Part shown: one piece after another, positions 1 through 8,457 of the stretch
How the letters are laid out: each line of letters starts with the position of its first letter
Position numbering within the stretch: position 1 is the first letter of the stretch
Assembly (NCBI RefSeq): GCF_003966145.1
Contig: NZ_RXNR01000014.1
Span: forward strand, 1-64,000
Length of the DNA stretch: 64,000 bases
Origin: Lysinibacillus telephonicus
Lineage (GTDB): Bacteria; Bacillota; Bacilli; Bacillales_A; Planococcaceae
Reading direction: 5' to 3'
Position numbers and translations under genes: made by a program
The notes under the pieces: model-generated
Seen by the model: the letters and a program-made list of their open reading frames with translations, nothing else
Databases searched by the model: none
What the model was told of the DNA's origin: nothing

Positions 1-2
1 CC

Positions 3-173
3 AGCCTCTGCCTTATGAATAGACCGAACGAAGGAATGTATGCGCTAGACGCCAAGAGACATGGGAGGGTACGTCATCATAAGCATTGCAGAGATCCAAT
101 TGTGCATCACATATTGGAACGGAAAGTTAATTACTACCAATTAACTTTAGCGAAGCGTATCCTCAAACTGTAA
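3..173 (+). CDS. C-terminal fragment of a CDS, possibly a GGDEF-domain tail (partial)
   Basis: An open frame runs from the left edge to a TAA at 171-173 and has no start inside the window, so it is the 3' end of a gene that begins outside. The stretch NEGMYALDAKRHGR resembles the last helix of GGDEF diguanylate cyclase domains (ADxALYxAKxxGRN), but it has two extra residues between the Tyr and the Ala-Lys pair and a Val in place of the usual Asn. About 35 further residues of basic character follow. The identity rests on a short motif only; it could be an unrelated protein tail or a decayed gene. Confidence 0.35.
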   Translation, partial: SLCLMNRPNEGMYALDAKRHGRVRHHKHCRDPIVHHILERKVNYYQLTLAKRILKL

Positions 174-251
174 ATGAATTGAAGTATTGTAAAATACTAA
201 AATATTATTCTTTAAAAAATATTTTTTCTATTAGATAAAACGGGTCAAACC

Positions 252-265
252 GTTGATATATCAAC
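252..265. repeat. 14-nt perfect palindrome at the broken end of the AraC-type gene
   Basis: GTTGATATATCAAC is a perfect palindrome overlapping the stop codon of the truncated AraC-type gene (261-263). Just upstream, ACGG/CCGT arms around GTCAAA form another small dyad. It could be a weak terminator or a scar of the deletion that removed the regulator's DNA-binding domain. No function can be assigned. Confidence 0.3.
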
Positions 266-620
266 ATTTATAGAGGGAGGAATTACTATCCTCATTCTTC
301 GCCTCTTCTAAAAGCAAGTACCGAATAGAAGCCCATTGTTTATCCATCCGTAAGTACATGCTGCTTGTATCTTCTGGCAAATAATGTGTAGGAATGTCTA
401 AAATTAAAAATTCATTCCTATCTATTGATCGGTAGTTATGATCACATTTGGGAGGCAGATAAAAGCAATAATCTGAGTTAAGCTTTATCTCCTGCCATTT
501 CATTTGTAGATCCAAAGAACCTTGTAATGGAAAAAGAAATTGCCCGAAGTCATGTTGATGTGATTTAAATTCCCTAGAATAGGACCTTATCTCACAAGTT
601 ACTTGATTTACACTTGCCAT
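261..620 (-). pseudogene. Truncated AraC-family regulator (N-terminal cupin domain only)
   Basis: The 119-residue product matches the N-terminal ligand-binding cupin of AraC-type activators: FKSHQHDFGQFLFPLQG at about residues 18-34 is the usual HxH...Q/G opening, and the DYCFYLPPKCDHNY segment is the second cupin motif. Family members are normally about 250-300 residues with two helix-turn-helix motifs at the C-terminus. Here the frame stops right after the linker (SSLYKC) and nothing resembling the DNA-binding half lies between 174 and 260. The start is well supported by a GGGGGGAG ribosome site 3-10 nt before ATG. It is most likely a 3'-deleted relic; it could still make a stand-alone sensor domain. 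Confidence 0.6.
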
Positions 621-767
621 TTTACTCCCCCCTCAATTACTTTAAGATATATTATATCGTAAACAAAAATGTAATAAAGATTTGAAAAAAGGGAAATTGC
701 GATTTGAATAATAATTTCTTTTCAGGATGAACTTCATACCTACAAAAGTTGGCAAATAAAAAAGCAT

Positions 768-806
768 CATAATAAACCATTTCTTCAAAAGAAATGGTTT
801 ATTATG
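768..806 (-). terminator. Intrinsic terminator of the DinB gene
   Basis: A perfect 17-bp stem (768-784 with 790-806) has a 5-nt loop. Read on the minus strand it is followed within a few bases by a run of T (GCTTTTTT). It lies about 75 bp past the stop of the DinB gene at 883. Confidence 0.75.
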
Positions 807-882
807 TGCAGCAAGTACTTTTACTTTCCTAGTTTCTCAATTTGACATCAATTACTCTGAATTTCACGTCTAAATCATTTTA

Positions 883-1386
883 TTAAAGTGGTGGATTTTC
901 TTCACCATACTCTATCCAATCTTCTTTTGGTGGGCCATAAACTCCAAAAGGTTTAAGGCCTGCTTGACGAATCAAAACCGTTATTTGTCCACGATGGTGA
1001 ACAATATGCTTTATTAGCCCCATTAAAATTTGCGCATTTGATTCTTCTCTTCCAAATGCTATTTGCACATGCTTCAACTCTTCGTCTGTCCATTGTTCTT
1101 TGATGGCTTTTGCTGCAACAGCACTTGTATTTTTAAATATGTTAGCAATATCCTTAGCAGATGTTGGAACGCTTTCTTTATTTTCTACTTCATCAAATTC
1201 CAACCCGAATTGTGCTAAATATTCTGGAATACTCGTCGTTAAATGCCACGCAATTCTTCCTAAAGAACGACCTTCAGAATAAACTTTTTGGTTTAATGAT
1301 TCATCCGTTAAACCCTCTAAAACCTTTTCAGTTAAAAATGCTTCCTTATTCCATTCATTTAAAAAGTCTGCAATCGTCACATACAT
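883..1386 (-). CDS. DinB-family (YfiT/DinB superfamily) four-helix protein
   Basis: The 167-residue protein has the hallmarks of the DinB/YfiT superfamily: a first metal-ligand His in AWHLTTS (H48) and the second cluster HIVHHRGQ (127-134) that supplies the other one or two histidines. Family members bind a divalent metal; several are thiol (bacillithiol) S-transferases and others have no known substrate. The start ATG has AGGAGGAG just upstream. It is divergent from the WYL regulator at 1497, with a perfect palindrome between the two promoters, so it is probably that regulator's target. Two more DinB-type genes lie at 20.3 and 35.7 kb. The substrate is unknown. Confidence 0.85.
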   Translation of the reverse strand: MYVTIADFLNEWNKEAFLTEKVLEGLTDESLNQKVYSEGRSLGRIAWHLTTSIPEYLAQFGLEFDEVENKESVPTSAKDIANIFKNTSAVAAKAIKEQWTDEELKHVQIAFGREESNAQILMGLIKHIVHHRGQITVLIRQAGLKPFGVYGPPKEDWIEYGEENPPL

Positions 1387-1444
1387 TACTAACTCCTCCT
1401 ATTCTTTGTACTAGTTCTTTCTGTTTCTAATGAAGAGTATATAT

Positions 1445-1469
1445 TATAATAGTGACAACTAATGTCACT
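1445..1469. promoter_or_regulatory. Divergent promoter region with a 7-5-7 palindrome (candidate WYL-regulator operator)
   Basis: AGTGACA (1451-1457) and TGTCACT (1463-1469) form a perfect inverted repeat around ACTAA. TATAAT on the plus strand (1445-1450) overlaps ATTATA (1443-1448), which reads TATAAT on the minus strand, so the -10 elements of the two divergent genes abut the palindrome. A protein bound here would block the plus-strand start site. Regulation by the neighbouring WYL protein is inferred from position. Confidence 0.6.
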
Positions 1470-1496
1470 GTTATTAAATTTTTTTTGGAGGTATTC

Positions 1497-2444
1497 ATGA
1501 CTAAAGCTAAAAGATTAAATGAACTAATTATGATGGTGAATCGAAAGAAAAGATTTACTGTTGGGGAATTAGCGCAAGAGTTTGGTGTTTCCAAAAGAAC
1601 AATTTTAAGAGATATGCAAGAATTAAGTGCGATGGGTGTTCCTTTATATTCTGAGACTGGTCCTCATGGTGGTTATCAAGTTTTAAACGAAAGAATTCTG
1701 CCTCCAATAGCATTTAGTGAAAATGAAGCGATTTCAATCTTTTTTGCGATTCATGCATTAAGACACTACATTTCCCTACCATTTGATACTGAATATGAAT
1801 CAATAAAAAGGAAATTTTACTTAAATCTTTCTGGAGATATAAGGGATATGATAGACAAGATGAAGGATCGAGTCGATTTTTACTCTATTGTTCAACAAGA
1901 GAAAATCCCATTTTTAAAACAATTATTAGAGGCTGCAATCGCACCGAAAGTAATTAACATAGATTATGAAGCTAACGAAAAAACAACAAATAGAAGCATC
2001 CAACCAATTGGAATTTACGCAAGCAATGGAAAATGGTATTGTCCAGCTTATGACTTTTTAAGAAATGATTATCGTGTCTTTAGATGTGACCGGATAAAAT
2101 ATGTCAAACATGATGAAAAAACTTCACCTATTAATTTGTCAGGTATTAATTTAAATAACCGTTTTACTATTTTTAATAAAAATAAAATAACGTATCAATT
2201 AAATGTAGAGTTAACGAAAAACGGAGTTGAAAAATATAAAATGGCAAGCTGGACAAGTGATGAATTAAATATAAGAGAAGATGGCTCTGGTTTTATAAAG
2301 GACGAAATCTCAGAAAATGAAATTCAGTTTTTTGCCGATTATTTTATCAATTATGGAAAAGAGGCTTTAGTTAAAAGTCCGGCCAAATTAATAGATTGTA
2401 TGAAACAAAAGTTAAATGACATTTTAACACAGTATACTGATTAA
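1497..2444 (+). CDS. HTH/WYL-domain transcriptional regulator (YafY-like)
   Basis: The start is placed at ATG 1497 because GGAGG (1487-1491) precedes it; an upstream ATG at 1452 lies inside the operator and has no ribosome site. The 315-residue protein opens with a DeoR/HTH_11-type winged helix (about residues 1-60, with FTVGELAQEFGVSKRTILRDMQ). A WYL ligand-binding domain follows in the second half, with GKWYCPAYDF in place of the WYL core and the basic strand DYRVFRCDRI. Proteins of this family act as repressors or activators that respond to small molecules or nucleic acid. The closest likely target is the divergent DinB gene. Confidence 0.85.
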   Translation: MTKAKRLNELIMMVNRKKRFTVGELAQEFGVSKRTILRDMQELSAMGVPLYSETGPHGGYQVLNERILPPIAFSENEAISIFFAIHALRHYISLPFDTEYESIKRKFYLNLSGDIRDMIDKMKDRVDFYSIVQQEKIPFLKQLLEAAIAPKVINIDYEANEKTTNRSIQPIGIYASNGKWYCPAYDFLRNDYRVFRCDRIKYVKHDEKTSPINLSGINLNNRFTIFNKNKITYQLNVELTKNGVEKYKMASWTSDELNIREDGSGFIKDEISENEIQFFADYFINYGKEALVKSPAKLIDCMKQKLNDILTQYTD

Positions 2445-2479
2445 ATTTTAAGTATTACAACGAAGTAAAAATACGATAT

Positions 2480-2614
2480 CTATTTACTAATTTTCTCGTT
2501 TTTTTCTAGAACGGAGCTAAATAAACTAATAACGAATGTTAATCCTGCTACACCCCCAAAAATATCCATTGAATAAAGTTTAAAAAGTTCCATTGGAATT
2601 AAAATTAAACTCAA
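2480..2614 (-). CDS. Possible 44-residue membrane peptide or gene remnant
   Basis: A TTG-started frame encodes 44 residues with one hydrophobic helix (GGVAGLTFVISLFSSVL) and a charged tail (EKNEKISK). It lies just past the terminator of the M50-type gene. No ribosome site is visible and stops precede the TTG directly, so a decayed C-terminal fragment is as likely as a real small protein. Confidence 0.2.
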   Translation of the reverse strand: MSLILIPMELFKLYSMDIFGGVAGLTFVISLFSSVLEKNEKISK

Positions 2615-2632
2615 TTATTAATTGAATAACAA

Positions 2633-2659
2633 AGGCGATACATTTTTTTAGCATCGCCT
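2633..2659 (-). terminator. Intrinsic terminator after the M50-type protease gene
   Basis: AGGCGAT (2633-2639) pairs with ATCGCCT (2653-2659). On the minus strand the stem is followed by TTTGTT. It lies about 40 bp beyond the stop codon of the gene at 2698. Confidence 0.65.
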
Positions 2660-2697
2660 CGTTAATTTACTTAATTGTTAAATATCAATCACAAAAA

Positions 2698-3762
2698 TCA
2701 ATGCTCTACAAACTCTTCTACTCTAATCTCTTTTATTAAAAAATTTGTTAACTGTTCTTCAGCATAAAAAAACCCAAATAGTTTTTTGCTTTTATGAATT
2801 TCTTTCATTACTTCAGATAATTTTAAAGTTGCCTTCTCATTATCTCCTTTTAATTTTGCGAGAATAGCTTCACTTCTTTTAAAGCTTATTGGCTCCATTG
2901 GGTTCATAAGTTGATGGTATTCCTTTAGCTTCTCCCCATTATTAGTTCCTTTAACAATCAAATCAATTTGTTGTATGTGATTTATAAACTGTAATGAAAA
3001 CTTATTTTTCTTCGTGACTGGTAATTGCTTATAAGGTTCAATTAATTCAGAAGCTTTTTCGTAACTTTCTTTTACAAGAGTGTAATAAAAAGTAATTAAA
3101 GCAACTACTACATTTTCATCTGCTGGTGGTAAAGTTTTTGCTCTTTCTATTAGCTCTTCAGACCATTCTGATGGGTGTTTTGGCGAATTCATTTCTTTGA
3201 GTAATAAAAGGGAAAGTAAAAATTCCTCCTTTTCTTTTCCCCCTTTAGATAATTCCAATATTACACGCCCATCCGACTTTAACGCCCCTTTATAAGGTAA
3301 AATTGTGACGATAAAAATAATTAAATTAAAGATTCCAAAGTATGTAACGAACTGCACATCCATTGCCCGCCCTATAATCAAACTAATGATAGCAGCCACG
3401 AGAGAAAAAATCGGTCCTCCTGCCGCAAACCATTTATGTTGCTTTGCAATAGAAGTTAAATCCTTTGAAAAGGGGGTACAACTTGCTACACCACCAAATA
3501 AAAACCAACTATTATTAGGTTTAATATGTATACGATCTGTATTTTCAATTGTTATTGGCCCAACTGTTAAATAGTTAAATCGGTAGCCAACTCCTATTCC
3601 GAACAACACATGACCTAATTCATGGAAAAACAGTGTAAGGAATAGAAGGACTAATGCTACACCTATAAAATTGGCGATTGAAGCATAGTTCGTAAAGTTA
3701 AATAAACAAATAAGTAAAGCTGTAATAACTGTTATACCTAATGGTTTTCTAATAAAATTCAC
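2698..3762 (-). CDS. M50-like (site-2-protease family) membrane metallopeptidase
   Basis: The 354-residue protein begins with two hydrophobic helices. The second carries HELGH (47-51), the zinc-binding motif of M50 intramembrane proteases. The third ligand motif of the family (NxxxxxPxxDG) is matched by NLIIFIVTILPYKGALKSDG, with LP at 155-156 and SDG at 163-165. Residues 170-354 are a soluble, helical, repeat-like tail not typical of SpoIVFB or RseP. The GTG start follows GGAGGAAAG. The likely role is regulated proteolysis of a membrane-bound substrate, but no partner gene is adjacent. An alternative is a non-proteolytic M50 relative. Confidence 0.8.
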   Translation of the reverse strand: MNFIRKPLGITVITALLICLFNFTNYASIANFIGVALVLLFLTLFFHELGHVLFGIGVGYRFNYLTVGPITIENTDRIHIKPNNSWFLFGGVASCTPFSKDLTSIAKQHKWFAAGGPIFSLVAAIISLIIGRAMDVQFVTYFGIFNLIIFIVTILPYKGALKSDGRVILELSKGGKEKEEFLLSLLLLKEMNSPKHPSEWSEELIERAKTLPPADENVVVALITFYYTLVKESYEKASELIEPYKQLPVTKKNKFSLQFINHIQQIDLIVKGTNNGEKLKEYHQLMNPMEPISFKRSEAILAKLKGDNEKATLKLSEVMKEIHKSKKLFGFFYAEEQLTNFLIKEIRVEEFVEH

Positions 3763-3996
3763 AATTTCTTTCCTCCTTTTTGATACTTTTTAAACAAATA
3801 TACTTGGAGATGTTTCATACAAAAGCAACCTCCACAATTCAACTAACTTTACTTCATATGCTTTTCTTTTAATTTTTCAATCTTTATATGCATAATTAAT
3901 GGTAATAGTAATTGGTACGAGAAGAAGAGGTCCGCTATTGGTTTTTTAAGAACTCTAAAAATACTTACTGTTGATATATTAAATGACGATAGTTTT

Positions 3997-4704
3997 TTAA
4001 CAACGAACATATTTCCGCTTAAAACCGATTTTACCTCGATCGACTTCTTTTTGAATACTTTCGAAAGCATTTAGAATACTGCTTTTTTTATTTTCCCGTT
4101 TGATTTCTACTGGACCTATTGCCTTTGCAATCTCGACTGCTCTTTCATGGAGTGGTACATAGGAGATTCCCACTGTTTGGATAAAATTATTCATAGCAGA
4201 CTTTGTACGTTCTGGTGAATTGTGTATTGTTTTTTCCACCGTTTCAAGCATATTGTTTAATTTACTCTCAGAGAATTCAATATCAGGTCGATTCCCTAGA
4301 AGCCAACAATAGCAGCTCCACCCACCTGACATTCTTAGTTCCTCACCACTTGCAATCCATTTGTCAGCAACGTCCTGCGCAATATCTGCTTCTGCTAAAG
4401 TCACCGCCACGACATAATCTGACAGCATATAAAAATAAGCCCCATCCATCCAACGATTATAATCCGACCCTGTCATCGCTTTTGGGTCTGCAATAATACC
4501 TGCAAAGTACATGGCATCATAGTTGCCAGTAGCATAAAGCTGTTCTGCGAGCGGTTGATTGATTTTTATTTTCTTAGCGAGTGGTTTCATCGCACCCGTT
4601 GCTACACCAAAAAGTGGCTCTCTAGCACCATTGGACATGTATATTTTTTTCGTTCGTTCTTTGCCAAGAGCTTCAAGCTCCTGCATTACCATCTGCAAAT
4701 CCAT
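3997..4704 (-). CDS. DNA alkylation repair (AlkD/HEAT-repeat) family protein
   Basis: The 235-residue protein has the helical HEAT-like layout of the AlkD superfamily. Matching segments are GVATGAMKPLAKKI near residue 35, a WMDGAYFYMLSDYVV segment, and MSGGWSCYCWLLGNRPD, where AlkD-type glycosylases carry aromatic residues lining the DNA cleft. Members excise N3/N7-alkylpurines, but many subfamilies are uncharacterised. GAAGGGTGA lies before the ATG. The gene stands alone. Substrate specificity cannot be read from the sequence. Confidence 0.75.
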   Translation of the reverse strand: MDLQMVMQELEALGKERTKKIYMSNGAREPLFGVATGAMKPLAKKIKINQPLAEQLYATGNYDAMYFAGIIADPKAMTGSDYNRWMDGAYFYMLSDYVVAVTLAEADIAQDVADKWIASGEELRMSGGWSCYCWLLGNRPDIEFSESKLNNMLETVEKTIHNSPERTKSAMNNFIQTVGISYVPLHERAVEIAKAIGPVEIKRENKKSSILNAFESIQKEVDRGKIGFKRKYVRC

Positions 4705-4906
4705 GTTTCACCCTTCTTTCATTAATAGAGTCTGTTACCCAAATTGGTATTGTAACCATTTAACTCCAACAACCATTGTATATTCAAAAAAACATTCATC
4801 CCACTTCCCAAAGCGTCCCCCTTCATTTGAAAGGGCGTTCTTAGGAAATTATTATAGGTAATTTCAAACGATACGAATATTTTCAATTGTTTGGGTGCCT
4901 AAGCAC

Positions 4907-6295
4907 TTATTTTCCGCAGCATTTCTTGTATTTTTTCCCGCTGCCGCATGGGCATGGTTCGTTTCGGCCTACTTTTCCACCGTTGATTACTTGAAGTGGT
5001 ATTGATGGTGATGCGTCTACAATTGGTTTAGGTCTTCTTGAGAGTTCTTCTGGTGTATGGCCACGGTTTTCCCAAATACGTGTTGTGTTTGCAATTTTCA
5101 TGATGACTTGAAGATATTCGTTTGCTTGCTTTACATCATTAAATTCATAGCGTACTAAAAATCGTTTTACAATGCCATTAAAATCTGCGTCTGTTGATTG
5201 TAATTCATCAACTAGCTCATCAATCTCTTCTTGAGCCATTAATGTACTGCCGCCAAAAAAGTCTTTCGCTAACATCTTTTTTAATTTTTCTTGATGGATT
5301 GTCTTTTCGTAGTATAGTTCATCTGTATAACGTAATAATTCCTCTTTTGCAGGTACGTAGCATGGCTTCCCACTCACTCCTCTTAAAAAGGCTTTGTAAC
5401 CCCCAAGATATTCTATCGCCTCGTGGACAAATGCTTGTTGTTGCACAAACACAAATTGTTTTTCTAATTGTTTTTTATACTCCGAAGTTGTAATTAATGC
5501 CCGCAGTTCCTTACTCGATAAGGATGATTTATTTTGTGAATTATATATTTTTAGAAACATTGGGTATTCTATTACCCCATATAAATTTGTACATGCGACT
5601 GCATATTGAATAATTAAGTCTTTATTATGGAGAGCTTCTACATCTACAAAATCTGAGCCGCGGTATTTATCTAAGAGCACATAATAATTTTCATGATCAA
5701 TATGCTCCCATTCTGTTTTCTTAAATTTTACATGCTTCAATAGTTCGTTAGCATTATCAATATCAAGTAGGAAATAATGCATGGATTCCGCCCATGCATA
5801 TGTCGATAAATACTCTGGATGGAAAGGATTATGATAAATTTTTAGAAACTCTTCATATCCTCGTGGACCACCAACATCCTCAGGTGGTGCTATACCTTCC
5901 CCTGCAATAAGTGTTGGATATCCAAAATAATAGTCATCTACTATATCTTCCAGTACTATTTGAATATACCAGCCATCCCCAAAATCATAGTTATATAAGA
6001 ATTCACCATGCTTTTCTATATATTGATCGATTTTAATTCGAGCTGGCTGTTTTACCTTTAAACCTTTAAACAATTGTGTTTTATATTCTTTTAGAAACTC
6101 TTCATTGTTAGTAATAAAAATGTCTTCAATTTCAATTCCGAAGCTATGATAGGGCTCTAATTCACTCTGAAAGTTTGTTACATACTGAATCGTTTCGTGT
6201 AATCGATTAAATGTAGCACCTGCAGGTATAATCACTCGACGCCAAACTTCTGGCTGAATGTGCTGGAATGAAAATTTTAGAATATATGCTTTCAA
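4907..6295 (-). CDS. pRiA4b ORF-3-like protein with C-terminal SEC-C zinc motif
   Basis: The N-terminal ~170 residues match the plasmid pRiA4b ORF-3 family: the opening strand and HIQPEVWRRVIIPAGATF, then YDFGDGWYIQIVLE. The last 20 residues contain a SEC-C motif (NEPCPCGSGKKYKKCC), a zinc-binding module like that at the end of SecA. The middle third is helical and not recognised. The start is TTG after AGGTGACC. This domain pairing is common in Bacillales and has no established function. The SEC-C motif points to a zinc-dependent protein or ribosome contact, which is inference. Confidence 0.8.
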   Translation of the reverse strand: MKAYILKFSFQHIQPEVWRRVIIPAGATFNRLHETIQYVTNFQSELEPYHSFGIEIEDIFITNNEEFLKEYKTQLFKGLKVKQPARIKIDQYIEKHGEFLYNYDFGDGWYIQIVLEDIVDDYYFGYPTLIAGEGIAPPEDVGGPRGYEEFLKIYHNPFHPEYLSTYAWAESMHYFLLDIDNANELLKHVKFKKTEWEHIDHENYYVLLDKYRGSDFVDVEALHNKDLIIQYAVACTNLYGVIEYPMFLKIYNSQNKSSLSSKELRALITTSEYKKQLEKQFVFVQQQAFVHEAIEYLGGYKAFLRGVSGKPCYVPAKEELLRYTDELYYEKTIHQEKLKKMLAKDFFGGSTLMAQEEIDELVDELQSTDADFNGIVKRFLVRYEFNDVKQANEYLQVIMKIANTTRIWENRGHTPEELSRRPKPIVDASPSIPLQVINGGKVGRNEPCPCGSGKKYKKCCGK

Positions 6296-6389
6296 TAGGT
6301 CACCTAGTTTCTTTTTTAATATAACTATTAATATTATAACCTATTAATTTTGGCATTAAACATCCCCCCTGACAATTCAACTGTTTATA

Positions 6390-6420
6390 AAGAGCTAGAA
6401 CATTTTCTGTCCTAGCTCTT
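6390..6420 (-). terminator. Hairpin downstream of the TPR gene
   Basis: AAGAGCTAG (6390-6398) pairs with CTAGCTCTT (6412-6420) around a 13-nt loop. On the minus strand it is followed by TATAAACAG, a poor T-run, so termination may be weak. It lies about 80 bp past the TPR gene. Confidence 0.5.
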
Positions 6421-6497
6421 CTCACATAACTGTATAGTCTTCCTTCACAATCAATCCACTTTTGACATTATAATTCCTAAATCATCAATTACTCTGT

Positions 6498-7412
6498 TTA
6501 CTCTTTGTATTCAGGATGATTATGCCGTTTACATCCAAACAAATAACAGGCTCCAGTTGTTATAGGCTCAAAATCTATCTCGGGGATATATCCAGTTAAT
6601 ATTCGCTCAGCCATATTTTCATAGTTGCTTTTCTCCGCAAATAACCGTTCAAGATATTCCTCTTTATCTTTTTCCGTCCAATCTTCATCACATTCTTCTT
6701 CATAAGTTTCTTTGATTTCTTTGTCTTTTTGATGAATAACATTATCTATTACTTCATGAATTCGTTGAATATTGTTTGTTTTATACAGTGCATAAATAAA
6801 CCTACTGATCCAATCAGGCATTTTGGCGTAATCATTATAGCCTTTTTCAAACCAATAGGTGGCTTCTGTAAAACACTCTAATTCCACATATAAATCCGCA
6901 ACCTCGATGTCTCCTACATAATCATCTGCTTCTACATTAAACGCATTTAGCTTCTTTCTCGCCTCTGTTTTCAAACCAAGGTCAATCAGACATTTAACAT
7001 GAGCATACATTACAACATCTGAATCTCCTGCAACACGCAGGAAAAGGTCTGAAGCTTCCTTTACGTCACCTAGCTTATACTTTACTACAGCTAAATTATG
7101 ATATGCTTCATTAGATGGTTGGATTGAAAGGGATTTCATTAAGGCACTTGAAGCTAAGTTCCATTTTTCTTGTCCAATGTAAATCTCTCCTAATAAGTTA
7201 TAAGGGAAATACGAGGCTGGATTCATGTTAATAACTTCTTTAATTAATTCAAGGGCTTTTTCATCATTTTCTTCTTCATAGAAATAAATCCAAGCAAGAT
7301 TATTAAGAGACTGAATATTTCTTGATTCTTCGACCGCCTCGTGAAATAGCTTAATGGCTGCCTCATATTCATTTTTTTCAAATAGTTCCAGTGCCTTTTC
7401 GTTCGTATTCAA
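6498..7412 (-). CDS. Tetratricopeptide-repeat protein
   Basis: The 304-residue protein is built of consecutive helix pairs with TPR spacing. Examples are the opening AIKLFHEAVEESRNIQSLNNLAWIYF, then ALELIKEVINMNPASYFPYNLLGEIYI and SALMKSLSIQPSNEAYHNLAVVKY. It ends in an unusual Cys/His segment, CYLFGCKRHNHPEY, that could bind a metal. The start is TTG, six bases after GGAGGA. TPR proteins act as interaction scaffolds; the partner is unknown and the neighbours give no clue. Confidence 0.8.
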   Translation of the reverse strand: MNTNEKALELFEKNEYEAAIKLFHEAVEESRNIQSLNNLAWIYFYEEENDEKALELIKEVINMNPASYFPYNLLGEIYIGQEKWNLASSALMKSLSIQPSNEAYHNLAVVKYKLGDVKEASDLFLRVAGDSDVVMYAHVKCLIDLGLKTEARKKLNAFNVEADDYVGDIEVADLYVELECFTEATYWFEKGYNDYAKMPDWISRFIYALYKTNNIQRIHEVIDNVIHQKDKEIKETYEEECDEDWTEKDKEEYLERLFAEKSNYENMAERILTGYIPEIDFEPITTGACYLFGCKRHNHPEYKE

Positions 7413-7622
7413 TACTAGTCCTCCATTTTCATCATATTATTAGACTTCTAATATTCTCTCCCGCGCAACTCTTTGTACAGCGCTTTTAATTAATATTATT
7501 TCATAATCCCGCTCACTTTTTAACATAAATATCCATTCCAAATATTAAACGGGCTATATTTTATAATCTTTATTTAGAAGTTGCGTTGACTTTTGAATTA
7601 AAGTAGAATAGAATCACTAATT

Positions 7623-7641
7623 GATAATGATAATTATTATC
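7623..7641 (+). promoter_or_regulatory. Fur box
   Basis: GATAATGATAATTATTATC differs from the classical 19-bp Fur consensus (GATAATGATAATCATTATC) at one position. It lies 20 bp upstream of the start of the siderophore ABC operon. Iron repression by Fur is therefore very likely. Confidence 0.9.
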
Positions 7642-7660
7642 ATATAGAGGAGATAAGCAA

Positions 7661-8446
7661 ATGTTCCGAGTTTCTGCAAATACAATAGAGGTGAAGTATG
7701 ATAAAAAAATCATTCTTAAAGACCTATTGTTACATATCCCAGATAAAAGTATATCAACCATTATCGGACCAAATGGTTGTGGCAAATCAACTTTGCTAAA
7801 AGCTTTAACAAAAATATTACCGTATTCAAAGGGGCAAATTTTATTAGATGGTCAAGCGTTGAACTCATATAAGACAAAGGAATTGGCGAAAAAAATGGCT
7901 TTACTTCCTCAGTCACAAATTACACCTGCTCAAATAACTGTACGTGAACTTGTTGCTTACGGTCGATATCCTCATCAGGGAAACTTTGGGATATTAAGTT
8001 CTCAAGACCGAGAAATTATAGACTGGGCTATTTCAAAAACAAAGTTAAACGACGTAGAAAACGCTACTGTTGATTCTCTCTCGGGTGGACAGCGCCAACG
8101 TGTTTGGATTGCCTTAGCATTAGCCCAACAAACAGATATTATTTATTTAGATGAACCAACAACCTATTTAGACTTGGCACACCAACTTGAGCTAATGAAA
8201 TTTCTTAAACAATTGAATGAAGAAGAAAATCGTACAATTGTTATGGTGTTACATGATCTAAATTTGGCAGCGCGTTTTTCAGATTACATGATTTCGATGA
8301 ATTCTGGGCAAATCATAAAAGCTGGAACGGTTGAAGAAGTCATGACGACAACTAATTTAAAGCACGTCTTTCAAATTGATGCCGTCATCAGTAAAGACCC
8401 GTACACAGGAAAGCCAATTTGTCTATCCTATAACACTAGTCTATAA
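7661..8446 (+). CDS. Iron-siderophore ABC transporter ATP-binding protein (FecE/YusV type)
   Basis: The 261-residue ATPase has Walker A GPNGCGKST (36-44), the signature LSGGQ (140-144) and Walker B YLDEP (162-166). The segment ELVAYGRYPHQG is typical of FecE/FhuC-type ATPases of Fe3+-siderophore and cobalamin importers. It energises the two permeases encoded just downstream (11 bp, then no gap). AGAGGAGAT precedes the ATG, and a Fur box sits 20 bp upstream. The complete four-gene set, with the binding protein last, makes an iron-chelate importer the best reading; the exact ligand is not readable. Confidence 0.93.
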   Translation: MFRVSANTIEVKYDKKIILKDLLLHIPDKSISTIIGPNGCGKSTLLKALTKILPYSKGQILLDGQALNSYKTKELAKKMALLPQSQITPAQITVRELVAYGRYPHQGNFGILSSQDREIIDWAISKTKLNDVENATVDSLSGGQRQRVWIALALAQQTDIIYLDEPTTYLDLAHQLELMKFLKQLNEEENRTIVMVLHDLNLAARFSDYMISMNSGQIIKAGTVEEVMTTTNLKHVFQIDAVISKDPYTGKPICLSYNTSL

Positions 8447-8457
8447 GAGGTGAATAT

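Noticed and set aside
3849-4070. 73-codon frame overlapping the end of the AlkD-type gene
   Set aside because: It overlaps a well-supported gene, has no ribosome site, and its first half is the AlkD sequence in another frame.
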